Of a stretch of DNA of 64,000 nucleotides, positions 6,377-14,320 are shown one piece after another (position 1 is the first letter of the stretch; every line of letters starts with the position of its first letter). This DNA comes from DASYPQ01 sp046155895 (GTDB lineage Bacteria > Planctomycetota > UBA1135 > GCA-002686595), in assembly GCA_046155895.1 (NCBI GenBank), contig JBJXFB010000093.1, forward strand, positions 14,631 through 78,630, in the 5' to 3' direction. Under the pieces are notes generated by a model that was not told the DNA's origin, made no database searches, and saw only the letters and a list, made by a program, of their open reading frames with translations. The position numbers and the translations under genes were made by a program.

Positions 6377-9292
6377 ATGACCGAGGGGCGATTGTTGGTA
6401 TGGATGGTCCTCGGTGCCGCCATGCTCTCCCCTAGCTCGGCCTGGGCTGCGCAAGGGCCGGCGGGCTCGATCCGCGGGGTCGTCTACGACAAGGACTTCG
6501 GCGTCCCGCTCGCGGCCGTCCAGGTCCTGGCCATCGAGACGGGCCAGCGCGTCCACACGACGGATCAGGGCAACTTCGTCTTCAGCCAGGTCCGGCCGGG
6601 CAAGTACACGCTCGTCTTCACGAAGGAAGGCTACGTCCGGCAGGTCAAGGCAGACGTCGTCGTCGCGGCCGGCCAGCTCGCGGACGTCGACATGTGGCTC
6701 TCCGGGGAATTCGTCGACATGGACGAATTCCTCGTCCAGGACGTCGCCCAGGCGGGCGCCGGGACGGAAGGCGAGCTCCTGCAGCTCCGCTACGACAGCC
6801 CGGCGCTGCTCGACTCGATCGGCTCCGAGCTGATGAGCCGTGCGGGCGCGAGCGACGCCGCCACGGCGTTGAAGCTCGTCTCCGGGGCTTCGGTGCAGGA
6901 CGGCAAGTACGCCGTCATCCGCGGCTTGCCGGATCGCTACGTCAGCTCGCAGATGAACGGCGTCCGCCTGCCGACGGCCGACGAGGACAAGCGCGCCGTC
7001 GAGCTCGACCAAGTCCCCGCCGCGGTCATCGAGAGCATCCGCGTGAGCAAGACCTTCACGCCGGACCAGCAGGGCGATGCCTCCGGCGGCGCGGTCGACG
7101 TCCGCCTCAAGGGTATCCCCGACGAGACGATCCTCCAGCTCAAGAGCCAGGTCAGCTACAACTCGCAGGTGACCGTGAGGGACGACTTCCTCTCGTACGA
7201 AGGCGGCAGCCGCGACGTTCAGACCCAGAACCTCGGCCAGAGCTGGAGCGGCGACGTCGGCGTGTCGGAGGACGACGCCCCGATCGATTTCAAGCTGTCG
7301 GGAACCATCGGGGGGTCGCGCGAGGTGAGTGACGACGTCCGCATCGGCGGCTTCGCGAGCCTCTTCTACGAGCAGGACAGCTCGTTCTTCGACGACGGGA
7401 TCAACGACTCCCGGTGGGTGGAGGTCCCCGGAGGCCCGATGATTCCCGAGACCCTGCAAGGAGGAGCACAGGGCGGGGATTTCAAGACGGCGCTCTTCGA
7501 CGTGACGCAGGGTGAGCGATCGTGGCAGTGGGGCGGGCTGGGCGGCCTGGGACTCAAGTCCGAGAACCATTCGCTGGGCCTGACCTATCTGTACACGCAG
7601 ATCCGGCAGGACGTCGCGACGCTGGCCGAGGACACGCGGGGCCAGGCGTTCTACGACCCACTGGATGTGAACCCGGATGCAGCGCCCTACATCAGGCTCG
7701 AGACGCTGGAGTACACCGAGCGGACGACCAAGACGCTCCAACTGTCCGGGCGCCACAAGTTCCCGATCGACGACTACGCCATCAGCGATCAGGTCAAGGG
7801 CCGCTCGCCCGAGCTCGATTGGACTCTCGCCAAGAGCTCCGCGGACCTGGACCAGCCGGACAAGCGCCAGTTCGGATCGATGTGGAAAGTGTCCGACGCC
7901 TACCCGGGCGGCGCGTTCTTTCCCTTCTTGCCGGCCAACAACTTCAACCTGGGCAATCTCCAGCGGATCTGGAAAGGGATCTCCGAGGAGAGCGAGCAGT
8001 ACTCCGTCAACCTGAAGCTGCCCTTCGAGCAGTGGAGCGAGGACGAGGGCTATCTCAAGCTCGGCGTGTTCGACGATCAGCTCGCTCGATCGTTCAACCA
8101 GGACACCTACAGCAATTTCGGCGACGCCGGGGCTGTCTTCGAAGGCGACTGGGACGAGTTCTGGAGCCAGCACTTCCCCTTCGAGGACCACCCGATCACC
8201 GCGACGGAGACCGACGTGGACTACGACGCCGACCAGCAGATCTCGGCGTGGTACGGCATGCTCGATCTGCCCCTCTCGTCCACGACCACCCTCCTCGGGG
8301 GCGCTCGCTTCGAGTCGACCGACCTCAGCATCGTCAACCACCCGGAGGACGATGCGCAGTGGTATCCGGAGGGCGCCACCGCACCGGTCGGGATGAACCC
8401 GGGCGACGGCAACGTCGATTTCGACCAGGAGGACGTGCTGCCGTCGGTCGGCCTCGTGGTCGAACCGTCCGACGAGGTCACGTTCCGCGGGTCCTTCAGC
8501 AAGACCGTCGCGCGCCAGACCTTCAAGGAGCTCACTCCCATCGTCCAGCAGGAGTTTCTCGGCGGACCGGTGTTCGTCGGGAATCCCGACCTGCAAATGA
8601 GCGCGCTGGAGAACTACGACCTGCGGGTCGACTACACGACCGAGGACGACGGCCTGCTATCGGCATCGTGGTTCAAGAAGAACGTGGACGACCCGATCGA
8701 GTACGTGCAGCGCCTCACCGACTACACGTTCACGACGCCCACGAACTACCCGGAAGGGGAGCTGAGCGGGTACGAGTTCGAGGTTCGGCAGCCCATGCGC
8801 AAGCTCTGGGACGGGCTGGAAGGCTTCTCCCTGGGCTTGAACGCGACGTTCATCGAATCCGAGGTGACGCTCCCCGACGACGAGGCCGCCGCTTTCGAGG
8901 GGCCCGGGATCGAGGCGCCGATGTCGAGCCGGGACATGACGAATGCTCCCGAGCATCTCTACAACCTGTACGTCACGTACGACTCGCCGCCCACGGGCAC
9001 GCAGATCGCGCTCTTCTACACCATCCAGGGCGACACCCTCATCGCGGGCGCAGGACAGTCCAACGGCCATTACGTCCCCAACGTCTACGCGAAGCAGTAC
9101 GGGACGCTCAATCTGACCTTGTCCCAGAAGCTCGGCCGGTTCTTCACGCTCCAGATCCAGGCCAAGAACCTGACGAACCCGGAGATCGAGGAGGTCTACC
9201 GCTCCGAGTACATCGGCCCCGACGTGACGAAGACCTCCTACACGAAGGGCATCGAGTTCTCGATCGGAATCGGGGCGAGCTTCTCTCTCTGA
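6377..9292 (+). CDS. TonB-dependent outer-membrane receptor with N-terminal carboxypeptidase-regulatory-like domain
   Basis: A 971-residue outer-membrane protein. Residues 1 to about 24 form a signal peptide (LGAAMLSPSSAWA). Residues about 30-110 are a carboxypeptidase-regulatory-like beta-sandwich (GSIRGVVYDKDFGVPLAAVQV...GKYTLVFTKEGY). A plug domain follows at about 130-245, with typical RGLPDRYVSSQMNGVRLP and KTFTPDQQGDASGGAVDV segments, and the remainder is a 22-strand barrel ending in a hydrophobic ASFSL. Such receptors take up large or scarce substrates using energy from TonB-ExbB-ExbD, and all of these are encoded immediately downstream. The extra N-terminal domain is typical of receptors for polymers or iron complexes, but the substrate is not evident. 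ATG 6404 is an alternative start within the signal peptide. It heads a six-gene operon. Confidence 0.9.
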   Translation: MTEGRLLVWMVLGAAMLSPSSAWAAQGPAGSIRGVVYDKDFGVPLAAVQVLAIETGQRVHTTDQGNFVFSQVRPGKYTLVFTKEGYVRQVKADVVVAAGQLADVDMWLSGEFVDMDEFLVQDVAQAGAGTEGELLQLRYDSPALLDSIGSELMSRAGASDAATALKLVSGASVQDGKYAVIRGLPDRYVSSQMNGVRLPTADEDKRAVELDQVPAAVIESIRVSKTFTPDQQGDASGGAVDVRLKGIPDETILQLKSQVSYNSQVTVRDDFLSYEGGSRDVQTQNLGQSWSGDVGVSEDDAPIDFKLSGTIGGSREVSDDVRIGGFASLFYEQDSSFFDDGINDSRWVEVPGGPMIPETLQGGAQGGDFKTALFDVTQGERSWQWGGLGGLGLKSENHSLGLTYLYTQIRQDVATLAEDTRGQAFYDPLDVNPDAAPYIRLETLEYTERTTKTLQLSGRHKFPIDDYAISDQVKGRSPELDWTLAKSSADLDQPDKRQFGSMWKVSDAYPGGAFFPFLPANNFNLGNLQRIWKGISEESEQYSVNLKLPFEQWSEDEGYLKLGVFDDQLARSFNQDTYSNFGDAGAVFEGDWDEFWSQHFPFEDHPITATETDVDYDADQQISAWYGMLDLPLSSTTTLLGGARFESTDLSIVNHPEDDAQWYPEGATAPVGMNPGDGNVDFDQEDVLPSVGLVVEPSDEVTFRGSFSKTVARQTFKELTPIVQQEFLGGPVFVGNPDLQMSALENYDLRVDYTTEDDGLLSASWFKKNVDDPIEYVQRLTDYTFTTPTNYPEGELSGYEFEVRQPMRKLWDGLEGFSLGLNATFIESEVTLPDDEAAAFEGPGIEAPMSSRDMTNAPEHLYNLYVTYDSPPTGTQIALFYTIQGDTLIAGAGQSNGHYVPNVYAKQYGTLNLTLSQKLGRFFTLQIQAKNLTNPEIEEVYRSEYIGPDVTKTSYTKGIEFSIGIGASFSL

Positions 9293-9323
9293 GGAAACCC
9301 GCGAAAGAGCATCGAACAAGGAC

Positions 9324-10103
9324 ATGAGGACCATGAACACAACGACCCCGACACTCGCCATGCTCGCGCTGGGCCTGGCTCCGGGTTTCCAGTCACCTGG
9401 GACCCAAGCTCCGTCGAGCCTCGAGGAAACGCGCGTGACGATGGACAAGTGGATCGAGACGCAGCAGATCATCTCGAAGGAGCGCAAGGACTGGGAGCAG
9501 GGCAAGGAGATCCTCACGGGTCGGCTGGAACTCGTGAAGAACGAGATCGCCATCCTCCAGGGCAAGATCCAGGAAGCGCAGTCGGGCGTCGCCGAGGTCG
9601 AGAAGAAGCGTGCGGAGCTGGTCGCGGAGAACGACCGCCTCAAGGCGATCGGAGCGACGCTGACCGAAGCCGCGACGCGGCTCGAAGGCGAGATCAAGCC
9701 GCTGCTGAAGCAGACTCCTGACCCTATCCGGGCGAAGCTCGAGCAGCTGACCGAGCGCATCCCGGAAGATCCCGCGACGACCAAGGTCACGGCGCCCGAG
9801 CGGTTCCAGAACATCATCGGGATCCTGAACGAGCTCACCAAGGCCAACAACGAGATCAACGTCAGCTACGAAGTCCACGAGCTTGCCGGCGGCAAGCCGT
9901 CCGAGGTCCAGGCGATCTACGTCGGCCTCGCGCAGGCCTACTACGTCAGCGGCAGCGGCGAAGCCGGCATCGGCCGTCCCGGGGCCGACGGCTGGAAATG
10001 GGAGCCGGCGAAGGCCGTCGCGGGCGACATCTTGATGGCGCTCGAGATCCTCCAGGGCAAGCACTCACCCGCGTTCGTGTCCCTTCCGGTGACCATCCAA
10101 TGA
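9324..10103 (+). CDS. DUF3450-family coiled-coil periplasmic protein of the TonB system
   Basis: A 259-residue exported protein with a signal-like N-terminus, a long coiled coil at about residues 35-125 (Glu/Lys/Leu-rich heptads) and a C-terminal globular part containing QAIYVGLAQAYYVSG and GWKWEP. This is the layout of DUF3450 proteins, which are encoded beside TtpC/ExbB-type channels in TonB2-like systems of Vibrio, Shewanella and others. It probably forms part of the periplasmic bridge that couples the motor to the receptor. The stop overlaps the next start (ATGA at 10100-10103), so translation is coupled. ATG 9324 is used; ATG 9333 also fits. It lies 31 bases after the receptor gene. Confidence 0.85.
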   Translation: MRTMNTTTPTLAMLALGLAPGFQSPGTQAPSSLEETRVTMDKWIETQQIISKERKDWEQGKEILTGRLELVKNEIAILQGKIQEAQSGVAEVEKKRAELVAENDRLKAIGATLTEAATRLEGEIKPLLKQTPDPIRAKLEQLTERIPEDPATTKVTAPERFQNIIGILNELTKANNEINVSYEVHELAGGKPSEVQAIYVGLAQAYYVSGSGEAGIGRPGADGWKWEPAKAVAGDILMALEILQGKHSPAFVSLPVTIQ

Positions 10104-11596
10104 AGATCCTCCTCGGCACACTGTGCACGTCCTGCTTGACCCTCGGCGGCTTCGCCCAACAGCCAGCCGCCGGCGACGCGATGAGCCAGGTCTCCCGGTC
10201 CGCCTCCCAGGAGCTCCAGAAGAGCAGCCAGGAGCTGGCCAAGCTCCGTGAGCAGATCGCCAGCGAGCAGCTGCCCCTGGCCCAGGAGCTCACGAGCTCG
10301 GAGGAACTCCTGCTGCAGCTCCGCAAGGAGTACGAGACGGTTTCGCGCACCGTGGACAGCAGCAATCTCGATCTGCCCCGGATCCAGGCGGACAACACCT
10401 TCCGGAGAGACGAGTTGGCCTACCTCGGCAACCTGCTCGACGACTACGCGCGGACCTTCGATTCGAAGGTCCACGTGAGCGAGCTCCAATACTGCAGCGA
10501 GGCCATCGAGGACGCCAAGCAGGCGACCGAGGACACGACGCTGGCCCCGCCCGAGAAGTTCACCCGTCAGCTGGCCTTCGTCGACGTCTCGATACGTCGG
10601 CTCGCCGACGTCATCGGGGGAATGCGATTCCAGGGAGTCGGCGTCGATGCCCAGGGCGCCGTGTCGGAAGGACAATTCGCGATCATCGGTCCCGTCGCCC
10701 TGTTCTGCGCCGCGGGCGCCGGCGCGGCCGGCTTGGTCGTTCCCCAGACCGGTTCGAACATCCCGCTGATCCGTCCGCTCGAAGGCGCGCTCCAAGCCGG
10801 CCTCGTGGCCTTGGTGCAGACCGGCGATGGGCAGGTTCCTCTCGATCCCTCGCGAGGCGGCGCGCTCAAGGCGCTCGTCCAGAAGACCAATCTGATCCAC
10901 ATCTTCGAGAAGGGCGGGCCGATCATGTGGCCGCTCCTCGCCGCTTCGATCCTCGCGCTCGGGACGGTCATCGAGCGTCTCTTCTTCCTCATGCGCGAGA
11001 AGATGAAGCGCGATTCCGTGGCTCTCGATCACTTCTTCGCGGCGATCGGGCGCAACGATCCGAGCGCCGCGGCCGATATCGCCAAGGGTTCGAGGTTCTA
11101 CGTCCTGCGCGCCCTCGGCTACGCCCTCACCCACGACGAGCAGTCGCTGCCGCACGCGCTGATGTACGCGCAGGCCCAGGAGATGAAGCGCTTCCGGCGC
11201 GGCATCCCGATCCTCGACACGGTGATCACGCTGGCTCCGCTGCTCGGCCTGCTGGGAACGGTGACGGGCATGATGGGCTCGTTCTCGATCATCGGCGGGG
11301 AGCTCAGCGCGCCCGGCGCGATCACAGGCGGCATCGCGGAGGCGCTCATCGCCACGGCCTTCGGCCTGGGAATCGCCATCACGGCGCTGATTCCGTTCAA
11401 CTACCTGAACACGCGCGCCGAGGAGGCGAATCACGAGCTCGAATCCGCTGGGGCGCAGCTCGAGCTCCTCGTTCGCGGAACCCAGGTCGTCGAGCACATC
11501 CTTCGTCCCCCCGAGGGCGGATCCCAGCACGACGTCCGGCGTCCGCCGACCGGTCCGACCACCCAGGGTCGCCCGCGCGACCTGGCCCTGACCTGA
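10100..11596 (+). CDS. TtpC-like long ExbB/TolQ proton channel protein
   Basis: A 498-residue protein. Residues 1-20 are a signal-like segment, 30-125 a predicted coiled coil, and about 150-260 a periplasmic Gly/Ala-rich domain (AIIGPVALFC...GLVVP). The C-terminal half is a MotA/TolQ/ExbB channel: GGPIMWPLL at 272-280 leading into TM1 to about 297, TM2 in LAPLLGLLGTVTGMMGSF at 378-395, and TM3 in GGIAEALIATAFGLGIAITA at 410-429. This matches TtpC, the accessory channel protein of Vibrio TonB2 systems. In those systems a separate short ExbB2 is also encoded; here ExbD follows directly, so this one protein probably serves as the channel itself. ATGA overlap with the DUF3450 gene upstream. Confidence 0.88.
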   Translation: MKILLGTLCTSCLTLGGFAQQPAAGDAMSQVSRSASQELQKSSQELAKLREQIASEQLPLAQELTSSEELLLQLRKEYETVSRTVDSSNLDLPRIQADNTFRRDELAYLGNLLDDYARTFDSKVHVSELQYCSEAIEDAKQATEDTTLAPPEKFTRQLAFVDVSIRRLADVIGGMRFQGVGVDAQGAVSEGQFAIIGPVALFCAAGAGAAGLVVPQTGSNIPLIRPLEGALQAGLVALVQTGDGQVPLDPSRGGALKALVQKTNLIHIFEKGGPIMWPLLAASILALGTVIERLFFLMREKMKRDSVALDHFFAAIGRNDPSAAADIAKGSRFYVLRALGYALTHDEQSLPHALMYAQAQEMKRFRRGIPILDTVITLAPLLGLLGTVTGMMGSFSIIGGELSAPGAITGGIAEALIATAFGLGIAITALIPFNYLNTRAEEANHELESAGAQLELLVRGTQVVEHILRPPEGGSQHDVRRPPTGPTTQGRPRDLALT

Positions 11597-11607
11597 GAGG
11601 TGATTTC

Positions 11608-12030
11608 ATGCACGGAGCAGCAGCACGCGGGGGCCGCAAGGCGGCGCGCATCGAGATCATCCCGCTGATCGACATCATCTTCTTCCTCTTGGCGACGTTC
11701 ATCATGGTGTCGCTCTCGATGACGAAGAATCAGGGCGTGCAGGTGGCCCTGCCGACCGCCAGCACCGCAGCCTCCCTCGGAGATCAACCGGAGATGGAGA
11801 AGGCCGTCACGCTCAGCGTGAACGGCAAGGGCGAGGTCTTCTACAACAAGGAGAAGATCACGCTGGCGCAACTGCCCATGAGACTGCAGACGCTCAAGTC
11901 CACCGCCAAGGAGCCGAAGATCATCATCAACAGCGATGCCGGCGCCGACTTCAAGCACGTCGTCTCCGTACTCGACGAGGTCCGCAAGATCGGAATCGGC
12001 AAGGTGGGCATCAACACGGACAAGAAATGA
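11608..12030 (+). CDS. exbD: ExbD/TolR-family biopolymer transport protein
   Basis: A 140-residue protein with a basic cytoplasmic N-terminus, one membrane helix (about residues 16-38) containing the essential proton-carrying Asp22 in IPLIDIIFFLLATFI, and a periplasmic C-terminal domain ending VLDEVRKIGIGKVGINT, the standard ExbD/TolR fold. It should sit in the lumen of the ExbB pentamer and pass proton-driven motion to TonB. The ATG at 11608 follows GAGAGGTGA 11 bases after the channel gene. Its stop overlaps the tonB start (ATGA at 12027-12030), so the stoichiometric partners are translationally coupled. ExbD rather than TolR is chosen because tonB follows. Confidence 0.92.
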   Translation: MHGAAARGGRKAARIEIIPLIDIIFFLLATFIMVSLSMTKNQGVQVALPTASTAASLGDQPEMEKAVTLSVNGKGEVFYNKEKITLAQLPMRLQTLKSTAKEPKIIINSDAGADFKHVVSVLDEVRKIGIGKVGINTDKK

Positions 12031-12752
12031 AGCTCGGTCTCAGCCTCGGCGTCGCCTTCGCCGTGTTCCTGCACGTGGGCTTCCTCCTGTTCGGCGGACT
12101 TCTGCTGCCCGACAAGGAGACGGACCCGGGCACGCTGCAGCAGGTCGAGCTGATCAGCGCGGAAGACGCGAGAGAAGAGGAAAAGAAGCCCGAGGAAACG
12201 GCGGCGGAGAAGTCCGAGGAGATGGACTCGGACGCTGAGCAGCCCCCGGACGCCGCGGAGATGATGCGCAATCTCGATCTTTCCGAGGCTGCCCAAGCCC
12301 CCGCGCTCGAGGCTCTCAGCCTCAGCGCCATCGAAGCCGCGCTCAACGGACAGGGCGGCGGTGGTGGCGACTTCGCCCAGTCGGTCGACTTCGCCTCCGG
12401 AGGCAGCATCGGCGGGACGGGGAAGGCCGGCGTGCTCGGGGAGTCGATGGACAGCGCTTTCAGCCTCACCGAGATCGACCAGCAGCCGCGGGCCATCTTC
12501 CAAGCCAGCGCGTCCTACCCGGCCGCCTTGCGCGGCAAGAAGATCGAAGGCGTCGTCAGCATCCTCTTCGTCGTGGATCCCGACGGGAAGGTCGTTCGCC
12601 CTCAGGTCGAGAAGTCCACGCACGCCGCGTTCGAGAAGCCGGCGCTCGACGCCGTGAAGCAGTGGAAGTTCGAGCCCGCCGTCAAGGGCGGCCAGCGCGT
12701 CCATTGCAAGATGCGCGTGCCGATCCGCTTTCAGCCGAATCGAGAATCATGA
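12027..12752 (+). CDS. tonB: TonB energy-transducing protein
   Basis: A 241-residue protein with an N-terminal signal anchor containing the His of TonB-type helices (His16 in VFLHVGFLLFGG), an acidic Glu/Asp/Lys-rich linker at about 30-80 in place of the more usual Pro-rich one, a Gly-rich stretch (about 110-140) and a TonB C-terminal domain at about 165-238 (YPAALRGKKIEGVVSILFVVDPDGKV...ALDAVKQWKFEPA). TonB spans the periplasm and pulls on the receptor plug using energy from ExbB/ExbD. It overlaps exbD and the following TPR gene by ATGA at both ends. The atypical acidic linker may reflect shorter reach or binding to the DUF3450 or TPR partner. Confidence 0.92.
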   Translation: MKLGLSLGVAFAVFLHVGFLLFGGLLLPDKETDPGTLQQVELISAEDAREEEKKPEETAAEKSEEMDSDAEQPPDAAEMMRNLDLSEAAQAPALEALSLSAIEAALNGQGGGGGDFAQSVDFASGGSIGGTGKAGVLGESMDSAFSLTEIDQQPRAIFQASASYPAALRGKKIEGVVSILFVVDPDGKVVRPQVEKSTHAAFEKPALDAVKQWKFEPAVKGGQRVHCKMRVPIRFQPNRES

Positions 12753-14113
12753 GAACGATGAAGCCCCTGGCCGTCTTCCTGGTGCTCGTGCTGTCGGGAA
12801 CCTCCCGAGCGGACGAGAAAGGCGAGATCGCCGCGATCTGGAACGACCCGACCTTCAAGAAGCAGTTCATCGGCAGCTACGGCATCAACGCGGAGATCGA
12901 GCCACGGGTCACGCCGGACGAGGTGAAGACGCTCGAGAAGATCAGGCCGTTGATGGCGGAGAACCTGCCCCAGGCGGAAGCCACGCTCAAGAAGCAGATG
13001 AAGCCGGACTGCTCCGCGATCCTGGATTTCACGCTGGGAAGCATCCAGTTCCAGCAGGACAGGATGGAGGAGGCGCTGGGCAACTATCGAAGAGCCGTCG
13101 AGAAGTTCCCGAGCTTCAAGCGAGCCTGGCGCAACCTGGGCCTGATCCACGCGCGCGACGGCCGGAACGACGAGGCGATCCACGCGTTCACCAGGATGAT
13201 CGAGCTCGGCGGAGGCGACGGCTACTCCTACGGACTGCTCGGGTTCGCCTACGCCGCCAAGCAGGACTACCAAGCCGCCGAAGCCGCCTACCGCAACGCG
13301 CTCCTGCTCCAGCCCGACAGCACGGAGTGGCGCTTCGGGCTGGTCCGCTGCGCGTTCAAGCAGGAGAAGTTCGAGGACGCGGCCACGCTGCTCGACGTCC
13401 TCATCGAGCGCTACCCGGACAAGGCCGAATTCTGGCTGCTTCAGGCCGACACCTACCTGGGCCTGAAACAACCGCTCAAGGCCGCCGAGAACCTCGAGGC
13501 GATGGATTTCCTCGGCAAGGCGACGGTCGACAGCCTGCACTCGCTGGGCGAGATCTACGCGAGAGAGAACTTGATGGATCGGGCCGTTCACGCCTATCTG
13601 CGCGCGATCGACCGGGATGCCAATCAACCGATCCAGCGGCCCCTGCGAGCCGCGGAGATGCTGTCCGCACGCGGCGCACTCGGACCGGCCCGACAGGTCT
13701 CGAAGCACATCAAGGAGGTGTGGGGCGAGCGGATCGAGGAAGCCGATCGCCGGAGGCTCCTGAAGCTCGAAGCGCGCATCAGCATGGCCGAGGGTGCCGG
13801 GAGCGCGGAGACTGCCGCCATTCTGGAGGAGATCGTGGAACTCGATCCCCTCGACGGGGAAGCCTTGATGCTGCTCGGCCAGCACCACACACGGCAGAAC
13901 GAACCCGAACGGGCCATCTTCTATTACGAGCGAGCCGCGAGCCTCGACGCCTTCTCGGTGAACGCGAACATCCGTCACGCGCAGGTCCTCGTGGGACTGG
14001 GCCGGTACACGGAGGCTGTCCCGCTGCTGCGCCGTGCCCAGGAGGTCAAGCCGCGCGAGGACATCGCGCGCTATCTCGAGCAGGTCGAGCGCATCGCGAA
14101 GGCGCGGCGCTGA
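12749..14113 (+). CDS. Exported TPR protein of the TonB-uptake operon
   Basis: A 454-residue protein with a signal peptide (about residues 1-18, cleavage near SRADE) and tandem tetratricopeptide repeats through most of its length (for example EEALGNYRRAVEKFPSFKRA, EAIHAFTRMIELGG, EPERAIFYYERAASLD). TPR proteins follow tonB in the TonB2-type operons of several bacteria, where they are thought to support the trans-envelope complex. The start at 12749 overlaps the tonB stop (ATGA), which favours it over the in-frame ATG at 12758. It is the last gene of the operon; no clear hairpin with a T-run follows. Confidence 0.85.
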   Translation: MRTMKPLAVFLVLVLSGTSRADEKGEIAAIWNDPTFKKQFIGSYGINAEIEPRVTPDEVKTLEKIRPLMAENLPQAEATLKKQMKPDCSAILDFTLGSIQFQQDRMEEALGNYRRAVEKFPSFKRAWRNLGLIHARDGRNDEAIHAFTRMIELGGGDGYSYGLLGFAYAAKQDYQAAEAAYRNALLLQPDSTEWRFGLVRCAFKQEKFEDAATLLDVLIERYPDKAEFWLLQADTYLGLKQPLKAAENLEAMDFLGKATVDSLHSLGEIYARENLMDRAVHAYLRAIDRDANQPIQRPLRAAEMLSARGALGPARQVSKHIKEVWGERIEEADRRRLLKLEARISMAEGAGSAETAAILEEIVELDPLDGEALMLLGQHHTRQNEPERAIFYYERAASLDAFSVNANIRHAQVLVGLGRYTEAVPLLRRAQEVKPREDIARYLEQVERIAKARR

Positions 14114-14221
14114 ATCGCGCTTCGAGCCGGGTCCCTCGAGTCACACCCCCACCGCGGCGACCGTCATCCCCGATTGGGCAAACCTGCACCGGGTCTTCAC
14201 TTCCCGCCAACACGGCGCGCC

Positions 14222-14227
14222 TAGCAT
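14222..14227 (+). promoter_or_regulatory. Putative -10 element of the exported beta-helix-like gene
   Basis: TAGCAT in a CCTAGCATCC context, 93 bases upstream of the ATG at 14321. A CTTCAC stretch about 20 bases further upstream could act as a weak -35 box. Confidence 0.35.
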
Positions 14228-14320
14228 CCCCCCCATCGTGAGCGCCAATGCGAGGGAGGTTGTCTTCCTTGGGCCCCGCGAAACGACTTCGAGTACGAAA
14301 ACGAGCTAGTGAGGAGTCTT

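Noticed and set aside
6338..8596. Long minus-strand open frame opposite the TonB-dependent receptor
   Set aside because: No recognisable domain, and the plus strand encodes an unmistakable receptor with operon context.
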